Shown one piece after another: positions 10,571 to 21,964 of a DNA stretch of 64,000 nucleotides. Each line of letters begins with the position of its first letter. The stretch's first letter is position 1. This DNA is from Erodium maritimum (taxonomy: Eukaryota > Streptophyta > Magnoliopsida > Geraniales > Geraniaceae), in NCBI GenBank assembly GCA_963921825.1, contig OY997596.1, forward strand, positions 16,125,001 to 16,189,000, read 5' to 3'. The position numbers were made by a program, and so were the translations under genes. Below the pieces are notes generated by a model that saw only the letters and a program-made list of their open reading frames with translations, searched no databases and was not told where the DNA came from.

Positions 10571-12372
10571 GAGCATCCACACCGTTGGGCGGGGAGCTGC
10601 TGGCGGTGAGCAGTCGCCGGCAGGGAGCAGGTGGGGAGCTAGAGGGGAGCACCGATTCAACGTTGGTGGGGAAGAGAGTCGTTGAGCATGCTGCCAGCAT
10701 TTACCGCTGGCGTTGAGATCTGTTGGGGCCTCGAAGGCAGCGCCGACCGTTGGACATTTACACGATGGCGACACATGGCAAGGAACTGACAGACCCCATT
10801 TCAAATTACTCCCCTATTTAAACAACAAACCCCCATCTTTTTTCACACATCAACAAAATTATCTCAAACTACTACTCTACTCTTTCTTTGCAATTGTTTT
10901 TTTGTTCGTAATGGATTTCGATCTCAATTGGGAGGAAATGTACACCGAGTTGCGCAGCGACTTGTTGGAAACGCCTACTCAAGAATTCTTCCCTTCGAGC
11001 CAAATCTTCGGAGTGACAAGTTAACAAATTCTAATGGTTACCGAAAACGGGGCCGGGGGGTCGAGGCGACAACCAAAAAAGGCCACGCGAAGACTAAGCA
11101 GCGTCAATGAGGATGAACATCTTGTCCGCGCTTGGATGTAGAATTCTTATGATTCAATTCACGGAAATGAGATAAAGAACTTCAAGTATATGGGAAAACC
11201 GTGTCCGATGTCGCTTTTATGCGTGGGCCGGATGATCCTGAGAGGAGCTTGAAGCAGTGCAAGGACCACTAGGCTAAAGTCAATCCTAAAGTGGCGAAGT
11301 TCTAAGGGTACTACGTACGGATTACGAAGGACAACAAGAGTGGGCGGTCCGATGACGAGATCTTGGCGTTGGCCAATGAGATGTATGCGAAGATTGAAGG
11401 CCACCCATTTGTGTGGAAACGTTGGTGGAGGCTCGTCAGAGGCGAGCACAAGTGGAACGCCAAAAAATTTGGCGTAGACATAGAGGAGGGTGAAGGAGAA
11501 TCCATACCGGCGACGTCATTCGAACCATTTAGCGACTCGAGCAAGCGCACTCGTGAAGATACGGATGGGGAGGAAAGTGAGCACACCACGAAGATGAGCG
11601 AAAGCACGGGGTACAAGCGGCCTATGGGTCATAAGGCTGCTAAAGCTGCGAAGCTGAAAGGTAAAGACCAAATATCAAGGAAGAAGGAGCTTGTCGAGCG
11701 TGTTGAGGTAGCCCATGTAGCCATGAATTAATCAAGCGAAATGAAGATCAAACTCATTTCCTTCGATTAGTGGGTGCAAGAGGATGCCAAGGACAAGTCG
11801 CCCATAACCCCCTGAGCTTGAGGCCCACTTTTTTCGACCCTTGCGATGTTGCGCCAGTTGATGTAGTAGTGACGCTCGGATTTTCCTCCTTCTGGATTAT
11901 CTGTTTGTTTCCCCAATGTTCTTATTTTTTTTTACATTAATGAATTGCAGTCCTTTCATTTCGTTCAATACATCAATTTTAATTAATTGTCTGTTTCCTT
12001 GTCGTTCCGAATTTTTGTTTCGGCGTATTTCATCAGTTTGGTTGTCAGTGGTTATTCGTTATTTAATTACTTTGTATAATTATAATCTAAATTCCTATAT
12101 TTATTTTCTGCTTCGGTGATAATAACGTGTACTTGTAATCGGGTTATTTTCCGCTTGTGTGTGATGTGTTGTGTTTTTTTTATAATAAAAGTATATGTTT
12201 AATATTAATTAAATTTAATAGTCAACAACCAAAACTCATCCAAATTTTTTAGCATTGTAGGGCCATGACCTTTAGGACTGACGGTAAGTCGACATTGAAG
12301 CTCCAAAAATATATTTTAATCATCTCTGCCAACTCGTCCCCGCCAACATCAACTATAAGTGTTGTGATGCTC
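10571..12372 (+). mobile_element. PIF/Harbinger element carrying only ORF1
   Basis: Terminal inverted repeats GAGCATCCACACC (left) and GAGCATCACAACAC (right, opposite strand) are flanked by TAA on both sides (10568-10570 and 12373-12375), the 3-bp target of this superfamily. The element is 1802 bp and holds a decayed Myb/SANT-like ORF1 but no DDE transposase. It would need a transposase from another copy. Confidence 0.85.
10911..11731 (+). pseudogene. Harbinger ORF1 (Myb/SANT-like, NAM-associated C-terminus), frameshifted
   Basis: The start MDFDLNWEEMYTELRSDLL lies just after the promoter-like left end. The frame closes at 11024, and the protein continues in other phases: 'SVNEDEHLVRAWM' (SANT-like first helix, about 11103-11141), then an open stretch from 11363 with 'GHPFVWKRWWRLVRGEHKW' and 'YKRPMGHKAAKAAKLKGK'. 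The last motif is typical of the plant 'no apical meristem-associated C-terminal' domain found in Pong/PIF ORF1 proteins. At least one frameshift and several stops make it non-functional. In live elements ORF1 is the DNA-binding partner of the transposase. Confidence 0.8.
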
Positions 12373-12375
12373 TAA

Positions 12376-12661
12376 GGACAATTAGAATTAGAAAAATAAT
12401 GCAATAACATATTGAACCCAAAACAATACACTTTAATTAAACGTGTAATAGTACATGTCAGACACAACGGCCAATAGATAGAGTATAGAATTTGGATATC
12501 TGAATCACACATGTTTGTTATTTTCCACAAATTCCCATACATGAGTATAAAAAGGGAGGCCAGTAAATAAACATGTAGTCACATTTTTACTATAAAATGC
12601 TGAAGTAGTGCATAACACGACTATAACCAGTAGGCAAAATCCAAAAGTCGTGGTAACACAA
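12376..12661. other. Spacer, no gene seen
   Basis: AT-rich interval between the Harbinger element and the next insertion. No coding, RNA or repeat signal was recognised. Confidence 0.5.
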
Positions 12662-12670
12662 TAATGTAAG

Positions 12671-14632
12671 GGCTTTTCTCTCAAATTTTGAAACCCTCTT
12701 GTTTGAAGCCATCGCCTTTGTGCTACTGTCTTTTGTCGGCGATGGCCATTGCCCGTTGGGTTCGGTCTGGGCTGTTGTCGGTGAGGGTCTCTGTTCTATT
12801 ATTTTTGTTCCCTTCTTCGTTCTTCAAGTTCTGCGTTGAGAAGTGGCTTTCGTCCACGAGTTGGCTCGTCAGAGACATGAGTTCGCTGTGTTTGGCTCGC
12901 TGGAGTCATGGGTTTACTTTGTTTTGCAGGTGAAGCATGCAGGCCCGTCTGGTCCGACGTCCGACTACTTGTAGCCACAGGGGTACTAGATCTGAATCCC
13001 ATTTCCAGATCTAGTCTCCACCTCCTCGTCGGAGCTAGTCTCGATGGCGTGTTGGTCGGAGCTCATTTCGGCCAGTGGAGGTTTTTCGTAAGTTCCTCCG
13101 CCGCGTGGTTGAGAGCCCTCAGTTTTCGGCGCTTGTTGGGTCTCCCCCGGAGTTCGGCCGACTCCGTCTGTGGTGCTGTGTGGTTGCAGTCCTGTGTTGT
13201 TGTTGTGGTTGTCTCCCTCTAGTCTTTATCTTTTTGTGGCTCTCGGTGTTGGTGTCTCTTCTCCGAGCCGACGGGTGGTGCTGGAGTTCGCCGGAGGGTA
13301 TGTGTGGGGGTCTCGGATCTGGCCTAACTCTGGCAGATCCGGGGCTTTTTGGGCCTCGCCTGAGCGTGATGACGTGTGCTTTAGTGAGCAGTTGGGTGCT
13401 TTGACGATCTATTCTTCTTCGTCTCTAGAGAAGTGTTATCAGTTCTACCGTGGGAAGTGTTTCCCACAAGGATTCATTGTGGTTCTGGTTCGGACGGAAG
13501 TGCTCGGTTTGTGTGCTTTTGTATAGTTGTTGCTCAACCGGTGTTCGTGGTCCACTTTTAGAAGGTGGGATACTTATGAAGAGGCTAGGAGAAGTGGATG
13601 CATTTTGACGCTGATTTGGTTATGATCTTCGTTTATGGTGTTGGCTATTGGGATAAAAAATGTTGAGTGTTGATAAATCTTCACTAATAAATGTTTTATA
13701 TCAGAGGTATCAAACTAGTGCTAAATGTTGATAAAAACATGTACTAAGGTGATAAAAACCATGTTCAATTTTGATAATAAGTGTGATAAACTAGAGTTTA
13801 GCGTTGATAAAAAAACATGTGATGGGGTGATAAAAACACATGTAATTTAATTATAAACATAGTGTTTAGTGTTAATAAAATTGGTGTTCATAAAAAGCAC
13901 GTGATGAGATGATAAAAATCATGATCAGTTTTGGAGAAGGAGTGATAAAACCAGCGTAGAGTGTTGATAAAACCAATGTAAAGTGTTGATAAAACCAGAG
14001 CAAAGTGTTGATAAAAATTAGCCAGATATAATTTCTTTAAAAACCAGCCTCGAAATAATTCTTTTTTCGTGCTTCCAAAAAAATATGTGATGAGGGTGAT
14101 AAAACACACGTAATTGAATGATAAACCTAGTGTTTAGTGTTGATAAAACTAGTGTTCATAAAAAGCACGCGATGAGGTGATAAAATCATGATCAGTTTTG
14201 GAAAATGAGGTGATAAAACCAGAGTAAAGTGTTGATAAAACCAGTGTAAAAGTGTTGATAAATCTAGAGCAAAGTGTTGATAAAAATTACCCAGATTTTT
14301 TTAAAAAAAAATCAACACCGAAATAATTTTTTTTTCGTGCTTCAAAATATATTCATGACTGATCTTGATTGAAAGCCCTTAAAAAAACAAAACTAATGGC
14401 GGAAGTTTGAAGCCAATCTGAGTTCAAACGAAGCGGGAAAAATTAAATTAGCGAATTGATTAAAAAAATATATGATAGTTTTACTAAAAATCCCTTACCA
14501 TTTACTAAAAAGTGCTGTTTTTTTGCAGTCAACTACTCAATTGCATCTCATCCATCCATTCTTAAAATGGATGGCTTAGATTGGTTCTCTAGTTTTTAGG
14601 TTAAGACATGGTTTGTATTTGATTTCTCCTCC
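12671..14632. mobile_element. Mutator-like element with one recognisable end and a GATAA repeat core
   Basis: It is flanked by a perfect 9-bp duplication TAATGTAAG (12662-12670 and 14633-14641). The right 300 bp (14335-14632) is closely related to the right inverted repeat of the element at 24126-25844, and the core is the same TGATAAAA tandem array. The left end does not show the matching inverted repeat. About 970 bp of GC-rich sequence (12671-13640) stand there instead, beginning like a LINE 5' untranslated region ('ggcttttctctcaaattttg'). Either the left terminus was replaced by an acquired segment or the duplication match is a coincidence. Confidence 0.55.
13646..14290. repeat. TGATAAAA tandem array (first copy)
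   Basis: Dozens of short spaced units of the form 'gtgttgataaaaccagtgta' about 20-25 bp long, with occasional 'acatgtgatgaggtgataaaa' variants. The same variants occur in the same order in the second array at 24470-25540. Confidence 0.9.
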
Positions 14633-14695
14633 TAATGTAAGTGTCTACGAATCGAAATAAAAGAAACCGGATTAAAAAAAACATACCCAATGGTG

Positions 14696-15106
14696 TCAAG
14701 CATCATCATCAGAATCATCACTATTAGTCTGTCTTCTTTTTGAAGGAGTAACATCAACCTGACTCTGTTTGGCACAAATAACGGACCATCATATAATCTC
14801 TGACGGGTTGCATATGTACGGCGTCCGCCCCCCCCCCCCCCCCCCCCCCAATTAAAAAAAGACACGAACATAAACAACATCTGAAGCAGACGAAGCTAGC
14901 TTCTTCTCCAAAGATGGATCAATAGTGAATACGTCAATAACTGTGAAAACATCGCCACTAGAAAAATTGTAATCAAACAGGGCTATCTTAAAAATACATT
15001 GTCTCCCGTAGAGATCAAGCAGTTTTTCCGAGACCACACTACCGTCTGGACCAACTCGGTTAAGTAACTTCATACCTAGAGAGTCGAGCAAGAACCTCAG
15101 GAACAT
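14696..15106 (-). pseudogene. RPA70-like OB-fold fragment
   Basis: On the minus strand 15106-14880 encodes 'RVGPDGSVVSEKLLDLYGRQ', 'CIFKIALFDYNFSSGDVFTV' and 'IDVFTIDPSLEKKL', the beta-strand pattern of the last OB fold of replication protein A large-subunit-like proteins. After a gap containing a 22-base C run, the strand reads 'QVDVTPSKRRQTNSDDSDDDA' and stops at 14696, which resembles the basic-acidic tail of plant RPA-like and Helitron-linked RPA proteins. No helicase or other Helitron part is nearby. Recognition is by pattern only; it could be a relic of a host gene or of a Helitron. Confidence 0.4.
14828..14849. repeat. Homopolymer run of 22 C
   Basis: An uninterrupted C22 tract inside the RPA-like fragment. 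It is unusual in AT-rich DNA and may also be a sequencing-length artefact. Confidence 0.9.
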
Positions 15107-15647
15107 TATTCATTGTTGTGCATGTAAGAGTCTCAGTAGTGTCCGACTTAAAAGTGTCCACAGTAAAAGATACGAGGCGATTGAACATTTGTCCTATTTG
15201 AGTTGTACTGATCAAGAATATTTTGGAGCTAATTGAAAAGGTTAATTATATTAATTGGGGACCATTTGAAGATCGATTACGGCATGACACACCCTAAACC
15301 TAGAAGGGCAAATCCATTGGATAAGAGTTTCTTTTAAAGAGTTGTGTTCAGCCCTAACTCACTTCTTTAATCCAAAAGCTTCTTTAATCTTTGTTGGCTC
15401 TCCAATGATTAGTGGGGTGGATTTCCCTTTTAGTTTCACTGTCACTTTCCATTTATGTTTTTATTTAATAAATTAATGGATCAATTCATTATTAAATCTA
15501 TAAAGATTCATTATTAAACCCTAGCCTGAATATATAATACTTCAAACCCACCGATGCTTCTTTTAATTGGCTTACCATGGGCAGCAAGGGTATTATTATA
15601 ATCCTTAAGAGGTATTTCTCTACCTAAACTGACTTTTTTGGGGCTGC
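15107..15647. other. Spacer, no gene seen
   Basis: AT-rich intergenic sequence up to the TAA target of the next Harbinger element. No feature was recognised. Confidence 0.5.
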
Positions 15648-15650
15648 TAA

Positions 15651-17554
15651 GAGCACCTCCAACGGATCGTTTCTGGAGGTCGTATCAGGCGTAGACACGG
15701 CGCTGACACGACTCGTCGTGTCAGGTGGTCGTGTCAGCGGGGGCGTGTCTGATGGTCGTGTCTGGTTCCAGCAACGACGCAGCCGATTGTGTCAGGCGCC
15801 AATGGCTAGTCGGTTGGCCACTCACGACAGGACACGTGGCGACGCCGACTTCCAAAGTGCCCAACAATTTCCTATAAATTCAGATCTACCCCAATTGAAA
15901 TTTCACTTCTCCTCTCTTCTTTCAAGCTTCTATTCCTCTATTCCTCTCCAAATCCTATAGTTTTTTCATAGTTCTATTTTTTTCTATGGCGAATCTTCCA
16001 ACGCTAGACGAAATGAAGGAAATGACAAAAGAAGAAATAGACGCCGCGATGGATAGGTTTCTGGAGGCAACACAGCAAGCATTAGAGGATCAACTGATGG
16101 CATCCATACATCCAATAGGCCAGGATGATGATGAGGTCGAGAGCTCAATGTCGGCGCCGAGACCAAAGCGGAGAGTGATTGAGTGCAACCGCGAAGATGC
16201 ACACAAAGGGTTGATCCCTGACTACTTCGCGCCTCAACCGGTGTACAGCAACCAACAATTTCGGCGACGGTTCCGGATGTCGAGGGACATGTTCATACGG
16301 ATCATGAATGGTTTGAGTGGCCGGTAAGCCTACTTCCGGAACAGCAAGGATGCTACGGGGAGAGCCTTTTTCACTCCACACCAGAAGTGCACGGTAGCAC
16401 TTCGTCAGATCTGTTATGGAAGTCCAGCCGATGCCTGCGACGAGTATTTGCGAATGGCAGAGACCACTGCGCTGGACTGCCTGAAGAAGTTTTGCATTGG
16501 CGTCATCAAGGTTTACGGGCGGACCTATCTACGACGCCTGACCGTGGAAGATACAAAACGGTTGTTGTGAATCAACGAAGAGCGCGGCTTTCCGGGGATG
16601 ATAGGGAGCCTGGACTGCATGCATTGGGATTGGAAGAACTGTCATGTGGCATGGGCTGCACGGTTCGCAAGTAGGGACCACAGGAACATCCTCACAATCA
16701 TGCTCGAAGTCGTAGCATCCCAAGACCACAGGGACACCGGGCTCCAACAATGACATCAACGTGCTCAATAGGTCTACACTATTCTCCCAAGCAGTAAAAG
16801 GCTTCGCCCCAGATGTGAAGTTCAAGATCAGCGGTAAAGAATACGAAACCCCGTATTACTTGACAGATGGAATTTATCCTGCTTGGGAAACATTTGTGAA
16901 GTCCATACCTGCTCCAAAAACGCCGAAACAACGATGCTTTGCTAGATACCAAGAGGCGTGTAGGAAGGACATCGAACGAGCGTTTGGAGTTCTACAGGCC
17001 CGGTTTCACATCGTTACTCGCCCCGGTCGAATGTGGGATAGGGGCTCACTCTCAGTGATCATGACTGCTTGTGTGATCCTACATAACATGATCGTTGACG
17101 ATAAGCGGAGGCCATGGCCCACTGATCCGTTTGCAAATCTTGGTGTCCCAGACCAAACTGTCCGTAGAGGACCACCACCAGCGGTGACCAGGGAAAGTAT
17201 CCTGGGCCATAGATCAAGGATTCGGGATCGGAATGTTCATCACCAACTCCACGATGATCTCATCAAACACATTTGGGCTAAATTCGGAGATGGCGGCCAC
17301 AGTTAAATAATAATCATCAACGTTAATGTAAAAAAAATGTTTGAAATAAAAAAAATGTTATGCAATTCGTATTTGGTTTTAATTAAAAGTGTTACAAATA
17401 TTTTGGGTGTTTTTTGAATTATTGAAACTATCCTGACACTGCTCCTGATACTACCATTGGAGGAACAGTGTCAGGAAGCAGTGTCAGGAAGCCAAAAAGT
17501 ACTCCCTGACACTGCTCCTTGACATTGCGTAGTGTCTAACCATTGTAGATGCTC
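15651..17554 (+). mobile_element. PIF/Harbinger element carrying only a transposase
   Basis: Ends are GAGCACCTCCAACGG (left) and GAGCATCTACAATGG (right, opposite strand), with TAA duplicated at 15648-15650 and 17555-17557. Subterminal regions carry repeated 'cctgacactgctcc' / 'gtgtcagg' motifs. The 1904-bp element encodes one decayed DDE transposase and no ORF1, so it complements the ORF1-only elements at 10571 and 29145 in layout. Confidence 0.93.
15986..17306 (+). pseudogene. PIF/Harbinger DDE transposase, inactivated
   Basis: It starts MANLPTLDEMKEMTKEEID. The plant-transposon (DDE_Tnp_4 type) core is readable. The first Asp is in 'GSLDCMHWDWKNC' (codon 16613-16615), the second in 'GSNNDINVLNRSTLF' (about 16738-16782), and the Glu in 'KDIERAFGVLQ' (about 16966-16998). 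The end is 'DLIKHIWAKFGDGGHS'. Inactivating changes are TAA at 16325, TGA at 16568, and a frameshift with probable small deletion near 16735, where the usual 'LWIWHAFFG' block is missing. The intact enzyme would cut and paste elements at TWA sites, helped by ORF1. Confidence 0.92.
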
Positions 17555-17557
17555 TAA

Positions 17558-18357
17558 TAAGCATGTTCGGTGCTTGAAAAACAAAGTATAAGAAAGTAAT
17601 CAGAGCAGTGACCATCCAAATCAAATGGTCACTAATAAATAAGATATCTAAGCTTTTCCTATATATAATATGGTTAATCACTCATGAGTTACAAAAGTTA
17701 CTGGACATGTTCGTAATTTAAATTGTGAGCTATTCACACAATTAATAGAGTTAATACAATTAAAATTTGAAGTGGTTGACTGTCGGATAAATTATAGTTT
17801 CATAGCTCAAATGCTTTCGTCGGCTGGACCAGCCGGACCAAAGGACTTCAACAGCCGGCGACGTGAGATGAAGGGAGATTTAAGGTTAGATTTAGGGTTG
17901 GAGTTGGTTCTAGGTTTGTCCACTAAAGACATTTTGGGTATTTCAAAAAAATATACACCGTAAATGGATGGAAAATTTAATAAAAAAATTTGATATTGTT
18001 AAAACAGGGTACGTATGGATAGTCATTCATTAAAAAAACATTAGGATGTGTATTTGATATTCGTGACAAGTTAAAAATGGTTCAATATAATTAACCCTAT
18101 AAATCCTTAAAAACACATTATATTTAAACCATTCACAATGGTATACTATGACGAGCAGTATGGAGTCGTAGTAAGAGCATTTTTTGGCTTTCTCTCTCCT
18201 CCATACCACTATCTCATACCATGGCCTCTCCAATGGTATACTATGACTGGTAGTATGGAGCCCCGTATGAACTTTCCACATTTTCAAAACCACCCCAAAT
18301 ATAACTACTATTTTTATTTAAAGCCAAATATAAAATACTAACAAAGACCATGATATT
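17558..18357. other. Spacer with a duplicated 17-bp motif
   Basis: AT-rich sequence. CAATGGTATACTATGAC occurs twice (18136-18152 and 18231-18247), each followed by a related 'agtatggag', suggesting a small decayed inverted-repeat or MITE-like insertion around 18127-18290. Its ends cannot be set and no gene was seen. Confidence 0.4.
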
Positions 18358-18560
18358 TTCTCTCTCTTGAGACCTTCGACCCCAACCAAACCTAGTCGTC
18401 GCCTCCCACATATCTACTTTCTCCACCGGTGGCGTCCGACCACGGATGTCACCGGTGGCTTCTCTCCATCGAATCCAACTCCTCTCTTCCCCCAATCCAA
18501 AGCCTCTCCCCCCTTGCCTCTTCCTTTAGTTGGGCAGCTGCTTCGTGTGGTCCTGTTCGT

Positions 18561-18755
18561 CCCTTCGTCGGAGCTCCGGTGGTTGCTGCTGGGATGCGAT
18601 TCTGGTCGGCCGGTCCAGATCTGCCCATGTCCACGGAGGTGCTGTTGTTCGTCCCTTCGTCGGAGCTCCGATGGTTGCTGCTGGGGTGCGATTGTGGTCG
18701 GCATGTCCAGATCTGCCTGTTTCCACGGAGGTGTTGTTGTTTGTCACTTCGTCGG
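18561..18755 (+). repeat. 92-bp tandem repeat interrupted by the LTR
   Basis: Units beginning 'cttcgtcggagctccg' recur every 92 bp (near 18563, 18655 and 18747). The last unit is cut by the LTR at 18755 and continues at 21970, giving three full units plus the start of a fourth. Confidence 0.85.
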
Positions 18756-21700
18756 TGTAAGAACTGCCCCCGGTCGACACCGATCGAACCGGTGAAATTT
18801 GGCAAAAGTTGACTTTCCGCCGGAAAAGTCAACCGATTACTCCGGGAGTCATTCGGGACCTTTTCGGGACCCAAAAGCTTAGCCGTCGTTACGGTTAGCT
18901 TAGTTGGGTCGTTTCCTTCCAAATATGTAATTTTGCGAAAAAAAGTCAAATCCGGGTCAAACGGAGTCAAATTAGGGGCTTTATCAGATTAATTTTATTT
19001 GAGCTGAGATATTTGTGATGTGGAAATGGACCCTTCGGGTGGGGTATTTATGACCCGGTGGAGAACGACGAGCAGGTGGAACTTTTATAGCTTTATCGTC
19101 AAGATGGAGATTGTTATTTTTTTTTTGCTCAAAATGCCATGGCCCAAAGGCCCATGAGCTTGGCCCATTTGCCACCTTACTTAAGCCCATTCGTTATATT
19201 GTTATATATTAGAACAATAGGGTTTGCAAGTTTAAGGGACACGAACAGAAGAGGGGCGACATCAATGGACAGTGAAGAGAGGGAATAAAGTGGATGGCAT
19301 TTGGGAGTAATTTCTTGGGAGGCCACAGAATCAAACCATAAAGCATCATTCTCCTTGGTCAATGTGCATCAATATATATCATCAAGGTATGTCTCTTTTG
19401 TTTGGTTGCCGTGGGTTATTGAATGTGCAGCAAATCAATCTTTTTGATGACTAAAGTATGAGCATTGAATGCTCTTCCTCATTTTGGCAATTGGAGCAGT
19501 AACGTATTACACATATACTAGGTGTTTTATTTGTAGAACAAATTATCACGAGCCAAATCAAGAAGTTGTTGATTCTGCTGGTTGAGTAGGAAGGAGAGCT
19601 AGACACTAAGATTAGATTGATGATTGTTGATGGTCTTAGGGTTGAACGGTAACAAAAGATAGGTTAACTTCTTTTGTAGATTGTCATACCTTGTATTGAG
19701 AAATATGAAATTAGGGTATGTAATTCGTGAGAATTCGGAATTTGATTCCACCAATTGCGTTGGAACACGTAAATTTAATTAAGAATTGTAGAAACAAAAT
19801 GGACATTTTCGGAGCCCCGAGGGACGTTTTCCCGATCCCGGGCAGATTCGCCTAGCCGGGCGAAATGGGTCATTCCGGGCCCATTTTGACAATGTCGAGT
19901 AATTGGGAAGTTTGGGAGTGTTCGGTACTTGTCGGGGTTGCGTTTGGGCGTTAATTTCTTTAAAATAGAAGTTGGCTTGTATTAAAAAGTGTGTTGTTTC
20001 GTCACTTTAGATTTTACCACCGATCGCTGAAGAGGGGAGCTTTAGGCGGGTGCGCTTCAGGAACTACATTTGGTGTGGATCGCGGTTGAGGTAGGGAAAA
20101 TAGCGAATACCGGTTAATTGCGGAAAGTTACGAGTATGCATATAGGTTGCGAATACTTGATTAAATTGTTAGAATTGCATGTTAGGATGTGAGGAACGAG
20201 TGAAATGAGGGATAGCTTACGAGCCGTGTCGAGCCGTAAGTTTGGGAATTGTCGTGCTGTAGAAATGCATGCGGGCCAGGTCTAGCCCTTAGGTTTGTGT
20301 GTTGATTGTAATGCCATGATCTATGATTGTGATGCTTGATGTGTGGTTTATCCGTTGCTAGATTGAGAATCATGATATGGTATACTCGGTGTAGTATGTT
20401 GCTATGTTCGAGCAAGTGTGCCATGCGTGATATGACGTGAACTATTGCTTGTGGTATGATCAGGTGATTGATAGACCGATATGATTTGTTTCGGTAAGAT
20501 TGTTTAGTAATGATATACCGTGTGTTCCAATATGATACCTATACCGACAGAGATTCTGGTATAGGATATCCAGACTGGTAATGTGTTAGCATGATAGATT
20601 GGCATGATATGTTAGTATGATATGTTCGGAGTGATATGTTGGTTGATATATTTGACATGATACGTTGGTGTGACGTGTGCTCGATGAGCGGATTATGTGA
20701 TAAGGTGTGCCTGCCTTCTGACCGGGTGTCAGTAAAATGAGCTGTGATTTCGTGACGAGGTGCGCCTGCCTTCCGACCGAGTGTCGGTAAAATGAGATGT
20801 GGTTACGTGATAAGGTGCGCCTGCCTTCCGACTAGAGGTCGGTAAAACGTGTTATGGTTTCGTGTTAAGGTGCGCCTGCCTTCCGACTAGAAGTCGGTAA
20901 AACGTGCTATGGTTTCGTGTTAAGGTGCGCCTGCCTTCTGATTATATGTCGGTAAAATGAGCTATGATTCTGTGATAAGGTGCGCCTGCCTTCAGACTAG
21001 GTGTCGGTGAAATGTGCTATATTGGTGTGGTCTGGCGTAGTATGGGAGACTCAATGTGTGTATTGTTAATGACTTGTTGCGTGATTGCTATTGCTTTACC
21101 TGGGTGTTTCTATTGACTGAACAGTGTGAGTCGTGCCCCGTGTTACGGGAAGATACCCGACCGTAGGAGAATTCTGGTCCAGTATGTTATGAGTTGTACC
21201 CCGATGGGAAGATGTCTAGACCGATGTCAATTTCGGTGCGATGTGGTCAAGCCGGGCTGGGAAGCTGGCACATTGTTCTAGGATACCATAGGTGGCAGTG
21301 ATTGTTGATATTGCTCTGTGTTGACTGATGTGACTGTTTATGCATGCTAGGTGATCTTCTTGATCTAAGATACAGTTTTACCTGAGTTTAGTGTATTGTC
21401 GTGCGGGTTCGCACGCGTGGTCGGTTGTGAGATAACCGTGTTGTTGTCAATTGAGACTTGAACGAACGATAGTGGTCAAGGGCGTAGACGAGAAAGGTGG
21501 TTTTAAGTTCGGTTCAGCGTCGAGGCTAATTTACGGGTTGCACCCGAGTGGAACCTAAGCGTTGTCCTGAATTTTCTGTTTAACCGTTTCATAGTATGCA
21601 CTAATTGGACGGTTACTCGTGGTGGTGAGCGGATACTCATCACCTTAACTACTTTTCCTACTGAGTGAAAGCTCACCCCTTTACTTTGTTGTTCCACAGG

Positions 21701-21964
21701 TTTTGAGCGGGAGTTGGTCTAGCGGGATTCTCGGAGCCTGGGAGCTAGCGAAGGTCTTAGTCTAGTATGGTCTAGAGACGTACATTCTATTTTTGCACGA
21801 AACATTTTGGTTATTATTGGATTTTCGAGTTGTGGACTCGTATTGTCATATTTGATACTTTAAAAATGTTATTGGAGATTTATTCCCTTTAAAGTTTCAC
21901 TTGTATTTTTTATTGTTTTAGTTCACGTCTCGAGTCCGGTCAAAACCGGATTTGGGACGTGACA
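18756..21964 (+). mobile_element. Solo LTR (copy B), perfect 5-bp duplication
   Basis: Starts TGTAAGAACTGCCCCCGG and ends TTTGGGACGTGACA, flanked by GTCGG at 18751-18755 and 21965-21969. It is 3209 bp. It carries the family landmarks: inverted TTGAC pair at 18808-18833, donor-like 'gttgaggtaggg' near 20088, and 'cctactgagtgaaagctcacccc ... ccacag' near 21657-21698. No coding sequence is present. The perfect duplication and the clean restoration of the 92-bp repeat on excision fix its ends precisely. Confidence 0.93.
20697..21015 (+). repeat. About 55-bp tandem repeat in LTR copy B, six units
   Basis: Units containing 'aaggtgcgcctgccttccga' and 'gtcggtaaaa' recur near 20704, 20759, 20814, 20869, 20924 and 20979. 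The array is unrelated in sequence to the arrays in the other LTR copies. Confidence 0.9.

Noticed and set aside
12688-13526. Overlapping GC-rich open frames
   Set aside because: No conserved domain, four overlapping frames of equal quality, and location inside a chimeric transposable element.
18414-18970. Minus-strand frames up to 173 codons
   Set aside because: They run through the 92-bp repeat and across the LTR junction, so they cannot be an old gene.
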